From NCBI GenBank assembly GCA_021792655.1, contig JAJYUG010000003.1:1-51941 (forward strand): DNA of 51,941 nucleotides, read 5' to 3'. Below are positions 19,452 through 29,400 of the stretch, in pieces. Position numbers and translations under genes: made by a program. Position 1 is the stretch's first letter. Each line of letters begins with the position of its first letter. Source of the stretch: Thermoplasmata archaeon (GTDB lineage: Archaea > Thermoplasmatota > Thermoplasmata > Thermoplasmatales > Thermoplasmataceae). The notes beneath the pieces are model-generated. The model saw nothing but the letters and a program-made list of their open reading frames with translations. It did no database searches and was not told where the DNA came from.

Positions 19452-20086
19452 CCTTATCCTTCTCTCGTTAACCAGTACAAAACAACTATTGAAAGTTACC
19501 CACAAATTATTAGGGGATATAAAAATAATCCAGCGCCATTTTAACGCGATCGTTTGGCCTCATGGTTTACAATTGACAAGGTTAGGCAATCCCTGGGCAA
19601 ATTTGGTATATAGTAAAGGAGAGTTCTCTTGTGAAACCTTGCCTAGATATAGACGATAGAAGGTGATGAGAAGCAATGTCAATCCCCAGTGGAAACTTGG
19701 AGTCAAATAGTTTCAAGTTTGATCCATATCCCCAGGATGCAAAAATTTTGGGAGAACATCAGAGACACCTTCCCTTGCACTCGTATTAAAGCCAGAAAAA
19801 TCCTGATATCCGTAAAAATGTTCCTAAACGCTGTTAACATGCCTCATGGTATTTTCTTTCCTAATATTCCGTGAATTTTTTCGATGAGTAGCCACCAATA
19901 ACACTGCAAGACAAGCAGATGCACTGCCTCATCAGCACTTCCATATATTACAGGTCAGAATGATCCCGTTGTGATCAGATGTTTTACGTGTGTAAAGGAT
20001 TTCTTGAGGGTTGTTTTTTTGATTTCCAGTCCATACATATCTATGGAGACGGGCCATCTTCAACCCATTCCTGATTGAGAAAAAGA

Positions 20087-21379
20087 TTATGCCAGTTTTC
20101 TACCAAATGCAATTTGATTCTTGAGAAGCGGTACATGGATCCAGTCCCACAGGACGCCCAACCTGTTCCGCATTGGACGTACTTTTACCAAGTGCACGAA
20201 ACGCCATAATAACCATCCAGCAAAACCAGTGAGCACAATTCCATTGGATAGTTTGCAAACACCATTGAATTTTCCAAGAGATACCATTATTCCTGAATTT
20301 CTAAAGCGAAAATCTGGAAATCCAGTGAGATTACCGTTAAGCAGCAGGTGCCCTAAAGCCATGGCCGCGTATCTCCCTTCCTGTACAGCAACTGCGGCGG
20401 TTTGAGGCACGCTCAGTGATCTACCATTGAATGTGGGAAGGGCATTGTCACCCAGAACAAATACACTTTCGGAACCTAGTGCTCGTAAATTTCCATTTAC
20501 CAATATCCGACCAGATTGGAGCGCTAAACCTTGTTCCCGAAGATCAGTAACAATTTTACTGTTCTGGACACCAGCTGCCCAGAAAACATGAGAAGTTTTT
20601 ATAGTCGCTCCGTTAGAAAGCCTTACTTCGTCTCCAGTAATTTCTTCAACCTTGCTGGATAGACGCACCTTAACTCCGGACTTTACTAATTCATCTGAGA
20701 TTATATTTGATAGTTTTATGTCGTTTTCACCCACAAGATTGTCTTTCGCTTCTATGAGTTCCACTCTGAAATTATCTCTTGATCTTCCGCTTCTTGCGTT
20801 AGCATACTCAGCAATCGAACCTGCAAGTTCAACACCAGAAGCCCCTCCACCCACTACGACAAAAGTATCCCGAGGTTCTTCCTGTTCATCCAACCCTATC
20901 AGCAACTGATCTTTTTTTACAGAATCTTGAAGAATAAGCCTGATCTCCAGACCGTCTCTGAGAGATTTTAGCGGAATTGCATGTTCCCGCACCCCTTTTA
21001 CTCCAAAATCATTATTTTCCGTGCCCAGTGAGATTATAAGATAATCATAGGGAATTTCTCCTTCAGATGTGATTATTTTATTAGATTTCAGATCGATTTC
21101 CATGATATTAGCAGTGATGAAATTGAACCCCATATCCTGGATTCTTTCCGATGCATGGATCGAAATATGTTTATCACTTACCTGTGCGGTGGCGACCTGG
21201 TAAAGCAATGGTGAAAACAGCATAAAATCCGTTGCATTAATGGCCGTTACATCTATCCCGCTCAATTTATTTTCCCGGATTCTGCTATGCAAATTTTCCA
21301 GGAAAGATATCCCTGCGAATCCTGTTCCAAGCACTACGACCCTCAGTCCAAGATGCTGTTTTAATTGTTTTTCGTTCAT
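20087..21379 (-). CDS. ndh: type II NADH dehydrogenase (NDH-2) / FAD-dependent pyridine nucleotide oxidoreductase
   Basis: RVVVLGTGFAGISFLENL, VVVGGGASGVELAGSIAEYA, VFVLGDNALPTFNGRSLSVPQTAAVAVQEGRYAA. Confidence 0.9.
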   Translation of the reverse strand: MNEKQLKQHLGLRVVVLGTGFAGISFLENLHSRIRENKLSGIDVTAINATDFMLFSPLLYQVATAQVSDKHISIHASERIQDMGFNFITANIMEIDLKSNKIITSEGEIPYDYLIISLGTENNDFGVKGVREHAIPLKSLRDGLEIRLILQDSVKKDQLLIGLDEQEEPRDTFVVVGGGASGVELAGSIAEYANARSGRSRDNFRVELIEAKDNLVGENDIKLSNIISDELVKSGVKVRLSSKVEEITGDEVRLSNGATIKTSHVFWAAGVQNSKIVTDLREQGLALQSGRILVNGNLRALGSESVFVLGDNALPTFNGRSLSVPQTAAVAVQEGRYAAMALGHLLLNGNLTGFPDFRFRNSGIMVSLGKFNGVCKLSNGIVLTGFAGWLLWRFVHLVKVRPMRNRLGVLWDWIHVPLLKNQIAFGRKLA

Positions 21380-21409
21380 AGAATCACTCCCTATAATCTC
21401 ATTCTAGAG

Positions 21410-21952
21410 TCATTGACTAGCTGTTTTAGCGAGTGCGCTCCCCGCAGAGTTAAAGGTTCCGGAAAGGATATGCTCGGCAGCCTGGCAGGCTATCTTAAGT
21501 GAGGCTTTCTCAAGTTTTTCGTGTGCTTCAACACTCCGCCATAATCTTTCTCCTCTATAATTTCCTGTTTCCTTCGAGAGCTCTAACATCCTGTGCGCAG
21601 CAATTCTTGTGCTTTCATGTTCCTCTTCCATGTCTTTATATTCCATCGAAAATTCCTCTGCAATTCTCTTAAGCTGATCCTTATTATTCATGAACGCATA
21701 AGACTCCTCTGTTATGTAATTGAGAAGTGGCACAACCAATTCCTCTTCCTTCGCTACATGATCCGCAAAAATAGATTGAAATTCGAGAAAACTCGGTGCC
21801 GAATCCGGTCCCTTGTTGTCGTAAATCGTCTCGAACTTCCAGTTCTTATGATTTGATACATTTTCCATTCTGATCATCAAAGTTAGTAATGCGCGTGTGC
21901 CCTTATCATTAATCCCGAAGGATTTAGGGCTAGAGTGAAAACCCATAGACAA
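21410..21952 (-). CDS. hemerythrin-like HHE domain protein (start probably 21877 or 21868)
   Basis: FADHVAKEEELVVPLLNYI, EEEHESTRIAAHRML; palindrome site E lies inside the annotated N-terminus, favouring a downstream start. Confidence 0.75.
   Translation of the reverse strand: MSMGFHSSPKSFGINDKGTRALLTLMIRMENVSNHKNWKFETIYDNKGPDSAPSFLEFQSIFADHVAKEEELVVPLLNYITEESYAFMNNKDQLKRIAEEFSMEYKDMEEEHESTRIAAHRMLELSKETGNYRGERLWRSVEAHEKLEKASLKIACQAAEHILSGTFNSAGSALAKTASQ
21914..21929. promoter_or_regulatory. Palindrome site E: CCCGAA-GGAT-TTAGGG
   Basis: 37 nt upstream of ATG 21877. Confidence 0.6.
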
Positions 21953-22058
21953 GTCCGTTGTTCATGTATCAATTGATAAGATATGAAGTCCAAACAACAC
22001 GAGGAAACAATCTAACGCTCCATAGGTGTAAAACCAAAAATAAGACGCTTCCAGTCAT

Positions 22059-22496
22059 CTATCCGGTTCCCTCTATTCTGGTCTCTAAATGCTCTAAGAC
22101 CTCAATCTCTTCCTTGGAATGAATTTTCAGTATATTTAACATAGTGTGGCTTAACATACTTATCTGATGGTAATCCATTGTTGATCTAACTAATACTGTT
22201 TCCTCAAATGTAAGTTTCCTTAGCAGATCGTGATCTCTTGATAATCGTTGAAGAATACCGTTAATTCCTGGATCGGCTTTGAGAAGATCCCTATATAAGC
22301 CATCTTCCTCTTCTTGTGCATGGGCCAAGACTTTATCATTCCACAGACTTTCCAGGGTCTCTGTAGCCATTTTGTTTATAGCCTCCGTGTTAGAATCGTG
22401 GGCATCCAGTATTGCAAGTGCCTCCTCTATTTCGCCCTGGACAGCGTAGTGAATCATTTTGTGCGATTCTTTTTTTCTTAGCGCCGGACCGGACAT
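22059..22496 (-). CDS. hemerythrin-like HHE domain protein, last gene of nar operon
   Basis: VLAHAQEEEDGLYRDLL, SRDHDLLRKL, IHSKEEIEVLEHLE; 18 nt after the TDT gene. Confidence 0.75.
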   Translation of the reverse strand: MSGPALRKKESHKMIHYAVQGEIEEALAILDAHDSNTEAINKMATETLESLWNDKVLAHAQEEEDGLYRDLLKADPGINGILQRLSRDHDLLRKLTFEETVLVRSTMDYHQISMLSHTMLNILKIHSKEEIEVLEHLETRIEGTG

Positions 22497-22514
22497 ATTT
22501 TTCCTCCACTTTTA

Positions 22515-23603
22515 TCAACTTACGGAATCGTTCCTCACTGTATTTTCCTCACTCAAACGATCACCCGAAACAACACTGTGGATCAGACCGATGAATTCAT
22601 AGAGCCAGGCTGCAATTGCAATATAAATAAATAACTCCGGAATCACAAGGAATGCCTTGAAACCCGAAGCTTTTGCAAGAAAGTAGGTGGAGACAGTATA
22701 CATCCCCATGGGGAATACGCCTCCCCAGAAAAGAGGATCATAATTCAGCAGGCTTTCTCTTCCCTTCGTATACTTCAATATGCCTACGATAAGAAGCCAT
22801 GGTATCCACCAGCTTCCATACGCCCACATGAGGAGAGCAGAGCCTAACAGAAATTGCCTCAAGATATCGGATTGAGATGCGAAACCCGATGCGTTACCAT
22901 TTAAAAATATTAATACTCCAGCCAATGTCGTGATAGCCGTTGCTCCCATATTGATCCAATATGGCCCGGTAAGATCATTTGTGTTAAGCTTCATGAATAG
23001 AAGCCTGTAATTAATGAGGGACATCACTAATACGTATGTTAACCAGCCAATCATATAGAAAACGAGCGAGAATATATACATCCAGCTGTGGATAGGAGAC
23101 AATTGGGCTGCAAGAACTGCTACCGACTGAGTGGAGACAATCGCTATTAGCCACGCACCATTTATACCATTCTCCAATGATGGTTTATTTTTACTCAGAG
23201 AAAGGGAGACGAAAATAAAATACTGATAAAAGAACCAAAGTATTAAACCGAATAACCACAAGTCAAATGCTGCCGTGTAGTTCTTTTCCACTACAAAAAA
23301 TACGGAACCTAGCGTATTGGTTCCCGCAATTACAGTAAAGAACCCAGGAGCGCGGGAATGATCCTCCAGATCCCTTAGATAATATCCACTATACACAATT
23401 ACCCTGTAAATAGAAAGGATCCAGAGTACAATGTAACCTATGAAATCCACATAGAACAGGAATTGTGAAAGTATGTATATGCTGTAAATATAAGCTGCAA
23501 TTGAAACGATTCCAGTAGCCATGACCATTGCAAAATATGCAGGTAAAAGGTTTTTTGCTGTGTTATCCCATCTCATAGAGATTGTGGCCACGAAGTGGTT
23601 CAT
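22515..23603 (-). CDS. TDT/SLAC1 (TehA-like) family transporter/anion channel
   Basis: LLPAYFAMVMATGIVSIAAY and GINGAWLIAIVSTQSVAVLAAQL; overlaps narI stop by ATGA. Confidence 0.85.
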   Translation of the reverse strand: MNHFVATISMRWDNTAKNLLPAYFAMVMATGIVSIAAYIYSIYILSQFLFYVDFIGYIVLWILSIYRVIVYSGYYLRDLEDHSRAPGFFTVIAGTNTLGSVFFVVEKNYTAAFDLWLFGLILWFFYQYFIFVSLSLSKNKPSLENGINGAWLIAIVSTQSVAVLAAQLSPIHSWMYIFSLVFYMIGWLTYVLVMSLINYRLLFMKLNTNDLTGPYWINMGATAITTLAGVLIFLNGNASGFASQSDILRQFLLGSALLMWAYGSWWIPWLLIVGILKYTKGRESLLNYDPLFWGGVFPMGMYTVSTYFLAKASGFKAFLVIPELFIYIAIAAWLYEFIGLIHSVVSGDRLSEENTVRNDSVS

Positions 23604-24337
23604 CTTATCTCCTGTGACTTTATATCCTGTGAAATGCCATCTTCACTTCCAAATTTTCTGAACAGAATCGGCTTCCGGAAAAGATATCTAACAGGCGTAG
23701 TAAATATATGAACCAGTCTAGTAAACGGAATAGATGGGTACAAGAGGAATGAAACCAATATATGAATTTTGAATATCAAGGGCACATTGTTCATCAAAGA
23801 CGCATTTGGCTGGAACGTAAAAAAGCCAGTCATCCATTGACCCACATTGGCCATGACTGCATTATAAGCGGCTGATCCGTTGATTACGTCATAACCAAGC
23901 GGAAGTGTTAGCCCCAGTGACATTATAACTAGAAGCAGGAATAGCACGTAGGTATCTCCAAGGCTTGAATTTACGCGCACTCTTTTCACAAAGACCCTCC
24001 TACCAATCAGAATTGCAAGCCCTATCCATGCCATAATTCCAAAGATCGCTCCGAGAACGACTGAGGCAATAAAATTCATATAATCCGAAACACCGAACCT
24101 ATTAAGTAGCTGGATAGGAACAAAAAGGCCTGCGAAATGCCCAAGAATAACAAATATAAGCCCATAATGAAAGAATCTCGCGCCCCACTGTAGGCGTTCT
24201 TTTTCAAACAACTCACTTGACTTCGACGTGATGCTAAGTGGTTTAAATCTGAACCTGTAGACGATTCCAATTATCATAACGGCAAACGAGAGATATGGAT
24301 AAATTACCCATTCCAGCTGATCTATATAGCTCATCAA
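23600..24337 (-). CDS. narI: respiratory nitrate reductase gamma subunit
   Basis: Five-TM b-type subunit, RFFHYGLIFVILGHFAGLFVP, HILVSFLLYPSIPFTRLVHIFTTPVRYLFRKP; located after narJ. Confidence 0.93.
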   Translation of the reverse strand: MMSYIDQLEWVIYPYLSFAVMIIGIVYRFRFKPLSITSKSSELFEKERLQWGARFFHYGLIFVILGHFAGLFVPIQLLNRFGVSDYMNFIASVVLGAIFGIMAWIGLAILIGRRVFVKRVRVNSSLGDTYVLFLLLVIMSLGLTLPLGYDVINGSAAYNAVMANVGQWMTGFFTFQPNASLMNNVPLIFKIHILVSFLLYPSIPFTRLVHIFTTPVRYLFRKPILFRKFGSEDGISQDIKSQEIR

Positions 24338-24918
24338 TACTCCCCCCCATCATATTTCATCGGGAACGGCAGTTCCCCTGTATCTACATCACCCGGAATT
24401 ATCTCCCTTACATGTCCAGATTCTTCCAATACCCTGCCAAGGAGCGCGAATATATTACGATACATATCCGAATTAACCTTATCGACCGTTTTTGAAAAAT
24501 ATCTGTGGAGTCGCGTTTCAATATCTGCTGGTACTTCTCCGGGATCAAGGGAAGACATGAATTCCAAAAGAATTGGTATATAGTCAGGTGTTTCTTTACC
24601 GATAATCTTAAAATGTTTTTCTTCGATCATTTGTTTGATTTCAATCAACGCGTTTCCTCTCTCCCTGCTGTCTCCATACTCAAATGCTGTCAGGTAAAGA
24701 TATGAGCTTCCCGCCATTTCGAAGCACCTTACGTACTCCATCTGAATGTCCAGAATATCTCTAGACTTCACGTATTCCAGAAAGTCCACTGTTTCGCTTT
24801 CGATCATCTCTCCTGTTCGTGGCGATATTGATTCAATGTAAAGACCGGTTGAATCGTATTCCGGATAATCCAGAATCTTGGAAGCAATGCTCAGTGTAGG
24901 CCTTGACTCGGCTTTCAG
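24334..24918 (-). CDS. narJ: nitrate reductase molybdenum cofactor assembly chaperone (NarJ), extended upstream to a probable CTG start
   Basis: ATG ORF is 24334..24807; in-frame upstream codons encode LKAESRPTLSIASKILDYPEYDSTGLYIESISPRTGE, matching the usual NarJ N-terminus. No ATG/GTG/TTG lies between the upstream stop and 24807. Confidence 0.8.
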   Translation of the reverse strand: MKAESRPTLSIASKILDYPEYDSTGLYIESISPRTGEMIESETVDFLEYVKSRDILDIQMEYVRCFEMAGSSYLYLTAFEYGDSRERGNALIEIKQMIEEKHFKIIGKETPDYIPILLEFMSSLDPGEVPADIETRLHRYFSKTVDKVNSDMYRNIFALLGRVLEESGHVREIIPGDVDTGELPFPMKYDGGEY

Positions 24919-26408
24919 TATGTACCACCCCTTTTAAGTTTTGGCTGAACGATTCCTTCTGGCGGAGCAATACCCTCAAGGCTGCATGCTCCTTGAAGGT
25001 AAGAAGCATCGGCTGCGTTATCTCTCCTAGCTGTCGGAATCACGAAGCGATCCTCGTATTTTGCAACTCCAAAGAGTCTGGCCATGTCCGTAACCTCCTG
25101 TTCGTCCATACCTGATTCATTGAGAAGTTTTGAATTTCCTGGCTCCCCGAGACCGATCGATCTCATATAAGATCGCATGGCACTCATTTTAAGCAGAACC
25201 TTCCTAATGACCCGGGTGTCCCCAGCGGAAAGGATCGAAGCGAGATATTCCATAGGTATTCTCATGGAATCCACAAGTGAGACATAGTCCTCGGCTGCAA
25301 ATTCATCCTCATTACTGACATTGCTCAATATGGGACTCAAAGGCGGGACATACCAAACCATTGGGAGTGTCCTGAACTCAGGGTGTAGCGGAAGTGCTAC
25401 TTTCCACTTTATAGCCATTTTATAGACGGGAGATGCCTGTGCCGCTTCAATCCATGCGTCATTTATTCCTTCCTCGTGCGCTAGCCTAATAACCTCTGGG
25501 TCAAAAGGGTCAAGGAAGATAGAAAGCTGACTCTCGTACAGTTTCTTCGGGTCTTGTACTGCAGCAGCCGACTCTATCCTATCCGCATCATACAGAATCG
25601 GTCCCAGATAGCGAATACGTCCTACGCAGGTCTCTGAACATACCGTTGGGAGACCAGCTTCAATGCGTGGATAACAAAAGGTGCATTTCTCTGATTTATG
25701 GGTATTCCAGTTAAAGTAAACCTTCTTGTACGGACATGCAGAGACACAGAATCTCCATCCCCTGCATGATTCTTCGTCCACAAGCACGATCCCGTCTTCG
25801 TCTCTCTTATATATGGCACCCGCCGGGCAAGCGGCTACACAAGCAGGGTTTAAGCAGTGTTCACATATACGCGGAAGATAAATCATGAAGGCTTTCTCAT
25901 ATTCAAAGGCGATCGCGTTCTCCAAATTTTCCAGGTTTGGGTCCATGGAGGATGTTTGACTTCCTCCTGCAAGATCGTCATTCCAGTTTGGTCCCCATTT
26001 TGGTTTATCTATCATGTCACCAGTAATTGCCGAATAGGGCCGGGCTACAGGTTGATGCTCTTTCTTACCGCTTTCCAACAAGTTATTGAATGTATAATCC
26101 CAAGGCTCATAATAGTCATCGATATTTGGAAGATCCGGGTTATAGAATATGTTCAGAAGTTTCTGGAGAGGACCTCCAGATCGCAGGCGCAGTTTGTTCT
26201 TGTGCAGCACCCAGCCGCCATTATACCGATCTTGATCTTCCCATCTTGTCGGATACCCCGGGCCAGGTCTACTTTCCACATTGTTAAACCACATGTATTC
26301 AGTTCCGGGGCGGTTTGTCCAAACATTCTTGCAAGTTACACTGCAGGTGTGGCAGCCTATACACTTGTCGAGATTCATGACCATTGCTATTTGTGACTTA
26401 ACTTTCAA
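24915..26408 (-). CDS. narH: respiratory nitrate reductase beta subunit (4 Fe-S clusters)
   Basis: DKCIGCHTCSVTCKNVWTNRPGTEYMWFNNVE, RICEHCLNPACVAACPAGAIYKRDEDGIVLVDEESCRGWRFCVSACPYKK. Confidence 0.97.
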   Translation of the reverse strand: MKVKSQIAMVMNLDKCIGCHTCSVTCKNVWTNRPGTEYMWFNNVESRPGPGYPTRWEDQDRYNGGWVLHKNKLRLRSGGPLQKLLNIFYNPDLPNIDDYYEPWDYTFNNLLESGKKEHQPVARPYSAITGDMIDKPKWGPNWNDDLAGGSQTSSMDPNLENLENAIAFEYEKAFMIYLPRICEHCLNPACVAACPAGAIYKRDEDGIVLVDEESCRGWRFCVSACPYKKVYFNWNTHKSEKCTFCYPRIEAGLPTVCSETCVGRIRYLGPILYDADRIESAAAVQDPKKLYESQLSIFLDPFDPEVIRLAHEEGINDAWIEAAQASPVYKMAIKWKVALPLHPEFRTLPMVWYVPPLSPILSNVSNEDEFAAEDYVSLVDSMRIPMEYLASILSAGDTRVIRKVLLKMSAMRSYMRSIGLGEPGNSKLLNESGMDEQEVTDMARLFGVAKYEDRFVIPTARRDNAADASYLQGACSLEGIAPPEGIVQPKLKRGGTY

Positions 26409-29400
26409 GCCAATTCACCTTCGTAAGTTTCCTGATAAATGCAGTTGCATCTCTCTGATGCCCTGTTGGTCCATAATAATTAAAAAAGAACGACAGCTGA
26501 GCGTATCCACCAATCATGTGGGTCGGCTTCAGGATTATTTTTGTCACGCTGTTGTGGGTTCCGCCCCTATCATCTGTGATTTCACTACCGGGAGTGCCCA
26601 CTGTGCGATCCTGCGCATGATACATTATTGCGTCTCCCCTTGAAATTCTGTATGTAAGCACCGCCCTGGCAACCACAACGCCATTCATGTTATATACCTC
26701 CACCCAGTCATTGTCCTTCACATCTATCTCCTTCGCGTCCTCCTCATTAATCCATACGCACTGGCCCCCCCGGAAAAGAGTCAACATAATCGGGGTATCC
26801 GCATAGGTCGAGTGTATTCCCCACTTTTGGTGCGGTGTTAGATACCTAACTGTCAGGTGCTTTCCTGAAGCAAATTTTGAGCCGTCACCTTCTTGGGTAT
26901 AGAACGCCGGGCCCAGAGGCGGCTTATGGATTGGCAGGCATTCCGCCATTTCAATCATTAACTGGTGATCCAAATAGAACGATTGTCTTCCTGTTAGCGT
27001 TCTCCACGGAATGGAATAATCAACGTTTATGGTAAAAGGCGAATACCTCCTACCGTTTTCTTCGTTTCCACTCCAGGAGGGTGCAGCTATTGCCCTTCGC
27101 GGCTGTATCACTAGATCGTCAAAGCTATAGTCCGTGTCGGCATTTCCTAAAAACTCTTTTGAAAGTGAAACCCCAGTCTTTTTGGAAAGGAATTCCCATT
27201 CCTCCTGCGATCTCTTTCCATTCGTTGCGCCGGATAAGGCAAGTATTGCATCCACAACATGCCGCTCATCAAGAAGCGATGGAAAACCAAATGCTATACC
27301 AGGTTTGTCGTAGGCAGGTAGTTTCTCGAGTAAATTGGAATAAGCCTTCTCGCCGTCGATTGTAATTCCCTTGGCAGTGATTCTCTTTTTTTCCAAAGGT
27401 CCTAGTGTAACCATTTTGTCAAAGACATGAGCAAAATCACGCCTCAGAATAGATACCTTTGGAAAATTTTTTCCTGCAATAGGCATCTCTCCGGTCTCTA
27501 GCCAGTCATCAATGACTCCCATTGGCTGAGCCATTTCGTCCAATGAATCGTGCTGCATCGAGTTCAGCATAAGGTCCTCCGCTTCTGGAAGTTCCTTTTC
27601 AGCTAGGTCTGAGAATTTTCTGGCTATGATTTTAAATGTTTCCCAGTCGGACTTAGCTTGCCATGGGGGAGAAATCGCGGCACTGAAGGGATGCACAAAT
27701 GGATGCATGTCAGTGCTGCTCACATCGTATTTCTCGTACCATGTAGCAGCAGGAAGAACAATATCAGAATAAAGGGCAGAACTGGCCATCCTAAAATCAA
27801 TATCAACCATCAAGTCTAACTTTCCCTCAGGTATAGGATCCGGAACCCTGACCTCATTTGGCTTCCAGCTATCGTTATGGTCTCCGAGGGGGTGGCCGCT
27901 TGATCCGAGTAAATGTTTTATGAAATACTCATGTCCTTTCCCGCTTGCACCAAGCAAATTCGATCTCCAGAGAAATAAAACTCTAGGGAAATTCAATGGA
28001 TTATCCGGGTCCTCTGTAGAAAACTTCAGTTCCCCCTTCATGAACTTGTCGGCCAGGAATTTCCCTGCATCAACATCCGTCTCACATTTTGCATCCCTTA
28101 TCTCTTTTGCAAGTTCAACAGGGTTTCTGTTTGTCTGTGGATAGCTTGACTGCCAACCTAGTCTTACCGCCATAGAAAGTAAATCTGCGGGATGTTTCCC
28201 GGAATACTTGCCCTTGAATGGGGTCATTTGTGAGGAATCGTATTTTTGTTCATATCTGAACTGATCTGTGGCAAGATAGAAAAACGATGTCCCATTCTGA
28301 AGTCTTGCATTTGGGTACCAGTCTAGCGCAAAAGCAATGTTACTCCACCCTTCAAATGGCCTGACCTTTTCCTGCCCGACGTAATGTGCCCACCCACCAC
28401 CATTAACTCCCTGGCTGCCTGTAAGCATAACCAGGCTGATGATGCTTCTGTAAATAACGTCGCTATTATACCAGTGGTTAGTTCCCGCCCCCATAGCGAT
28501 CATGGATTTTCCCTTGGTCTTCGCTGCATTTTCCGCAAATTCCCTTGCAACTTTAATGGCGAGTTTCCTATCAACTCCAGTTATCTTTTCTTGCCATGCC
28601 GGTGTATACGCGGAATCTGATTCATAATCTTTTGGATACTCTCCATCCATACCTCTTGGCACACCGAGGCTAGCAGCGAAAAGGTCGAAAACTGTAACTA
28701 CTGATGCGGTTTTACCGGATGAGAGTTTAAGCTTCTTCACCGGAACTTCCCTTTTTGATATTTTTGTTCCAGAACTATCGAACTGGGGAAATTGAACTAA
28801 TTCACGGCCGTCTTCTATATCTAAAAAGGAAAGCACTGGATCAACATAATCACCATCAGTACTTTTTAGATCTAGATTCCATCTTGACGAACCATCCCAT
28901 CGAAATCCTAGGCTACCGCCCGGAACAATAGGTACTTGTGCATTTCCGTCCCACATAACGGTTTTCCATTCCGAATATTTTTCTGAATTGCCCAGATCGC
29001 TTGACCTGAGGAACCTGCCTGATTTGTACGAATCCCCATCTTTGTCAAGTATCACCAGAAACGGGAGATCGGTGAATTTTTTGGCGTATTTCGTGAAGTA
29101 TGGTTCTTCCCTTTCAACGTAGAACTCCTTAACGATAACATGCGCCATCGATAAAGCTAGAGCCGCGTCTGTACCAGCTTTTGCAGGTAACCATACATCA
29201 CTGAACTTTATGTATTCAGCATAGTCAGGGCTCACACCAACAACCTTAGTGCCATTGTACCTAGCTTCGACCATAAAATGTGCGTCCGGAGTTCTTGTCT
29301 GTGGAAGGTTAGTACCCCAAATGATGAAGTACTTTGCATTGTACCAATCTGCACTTTCAGGTACATCAGTCTGTTCTCCCCAGATTTGTGGAGATGCGGG

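Noticed and set aside
19844-19945. Minus-strand frame SADEAVHLLVLQCYWWLLIEKIHGILGKKIP considered as transposase remnant
   Set aside because: Only about 31 codons, no start, no recognisable DDE motif or terminal repeats; cannot be supported without a search.
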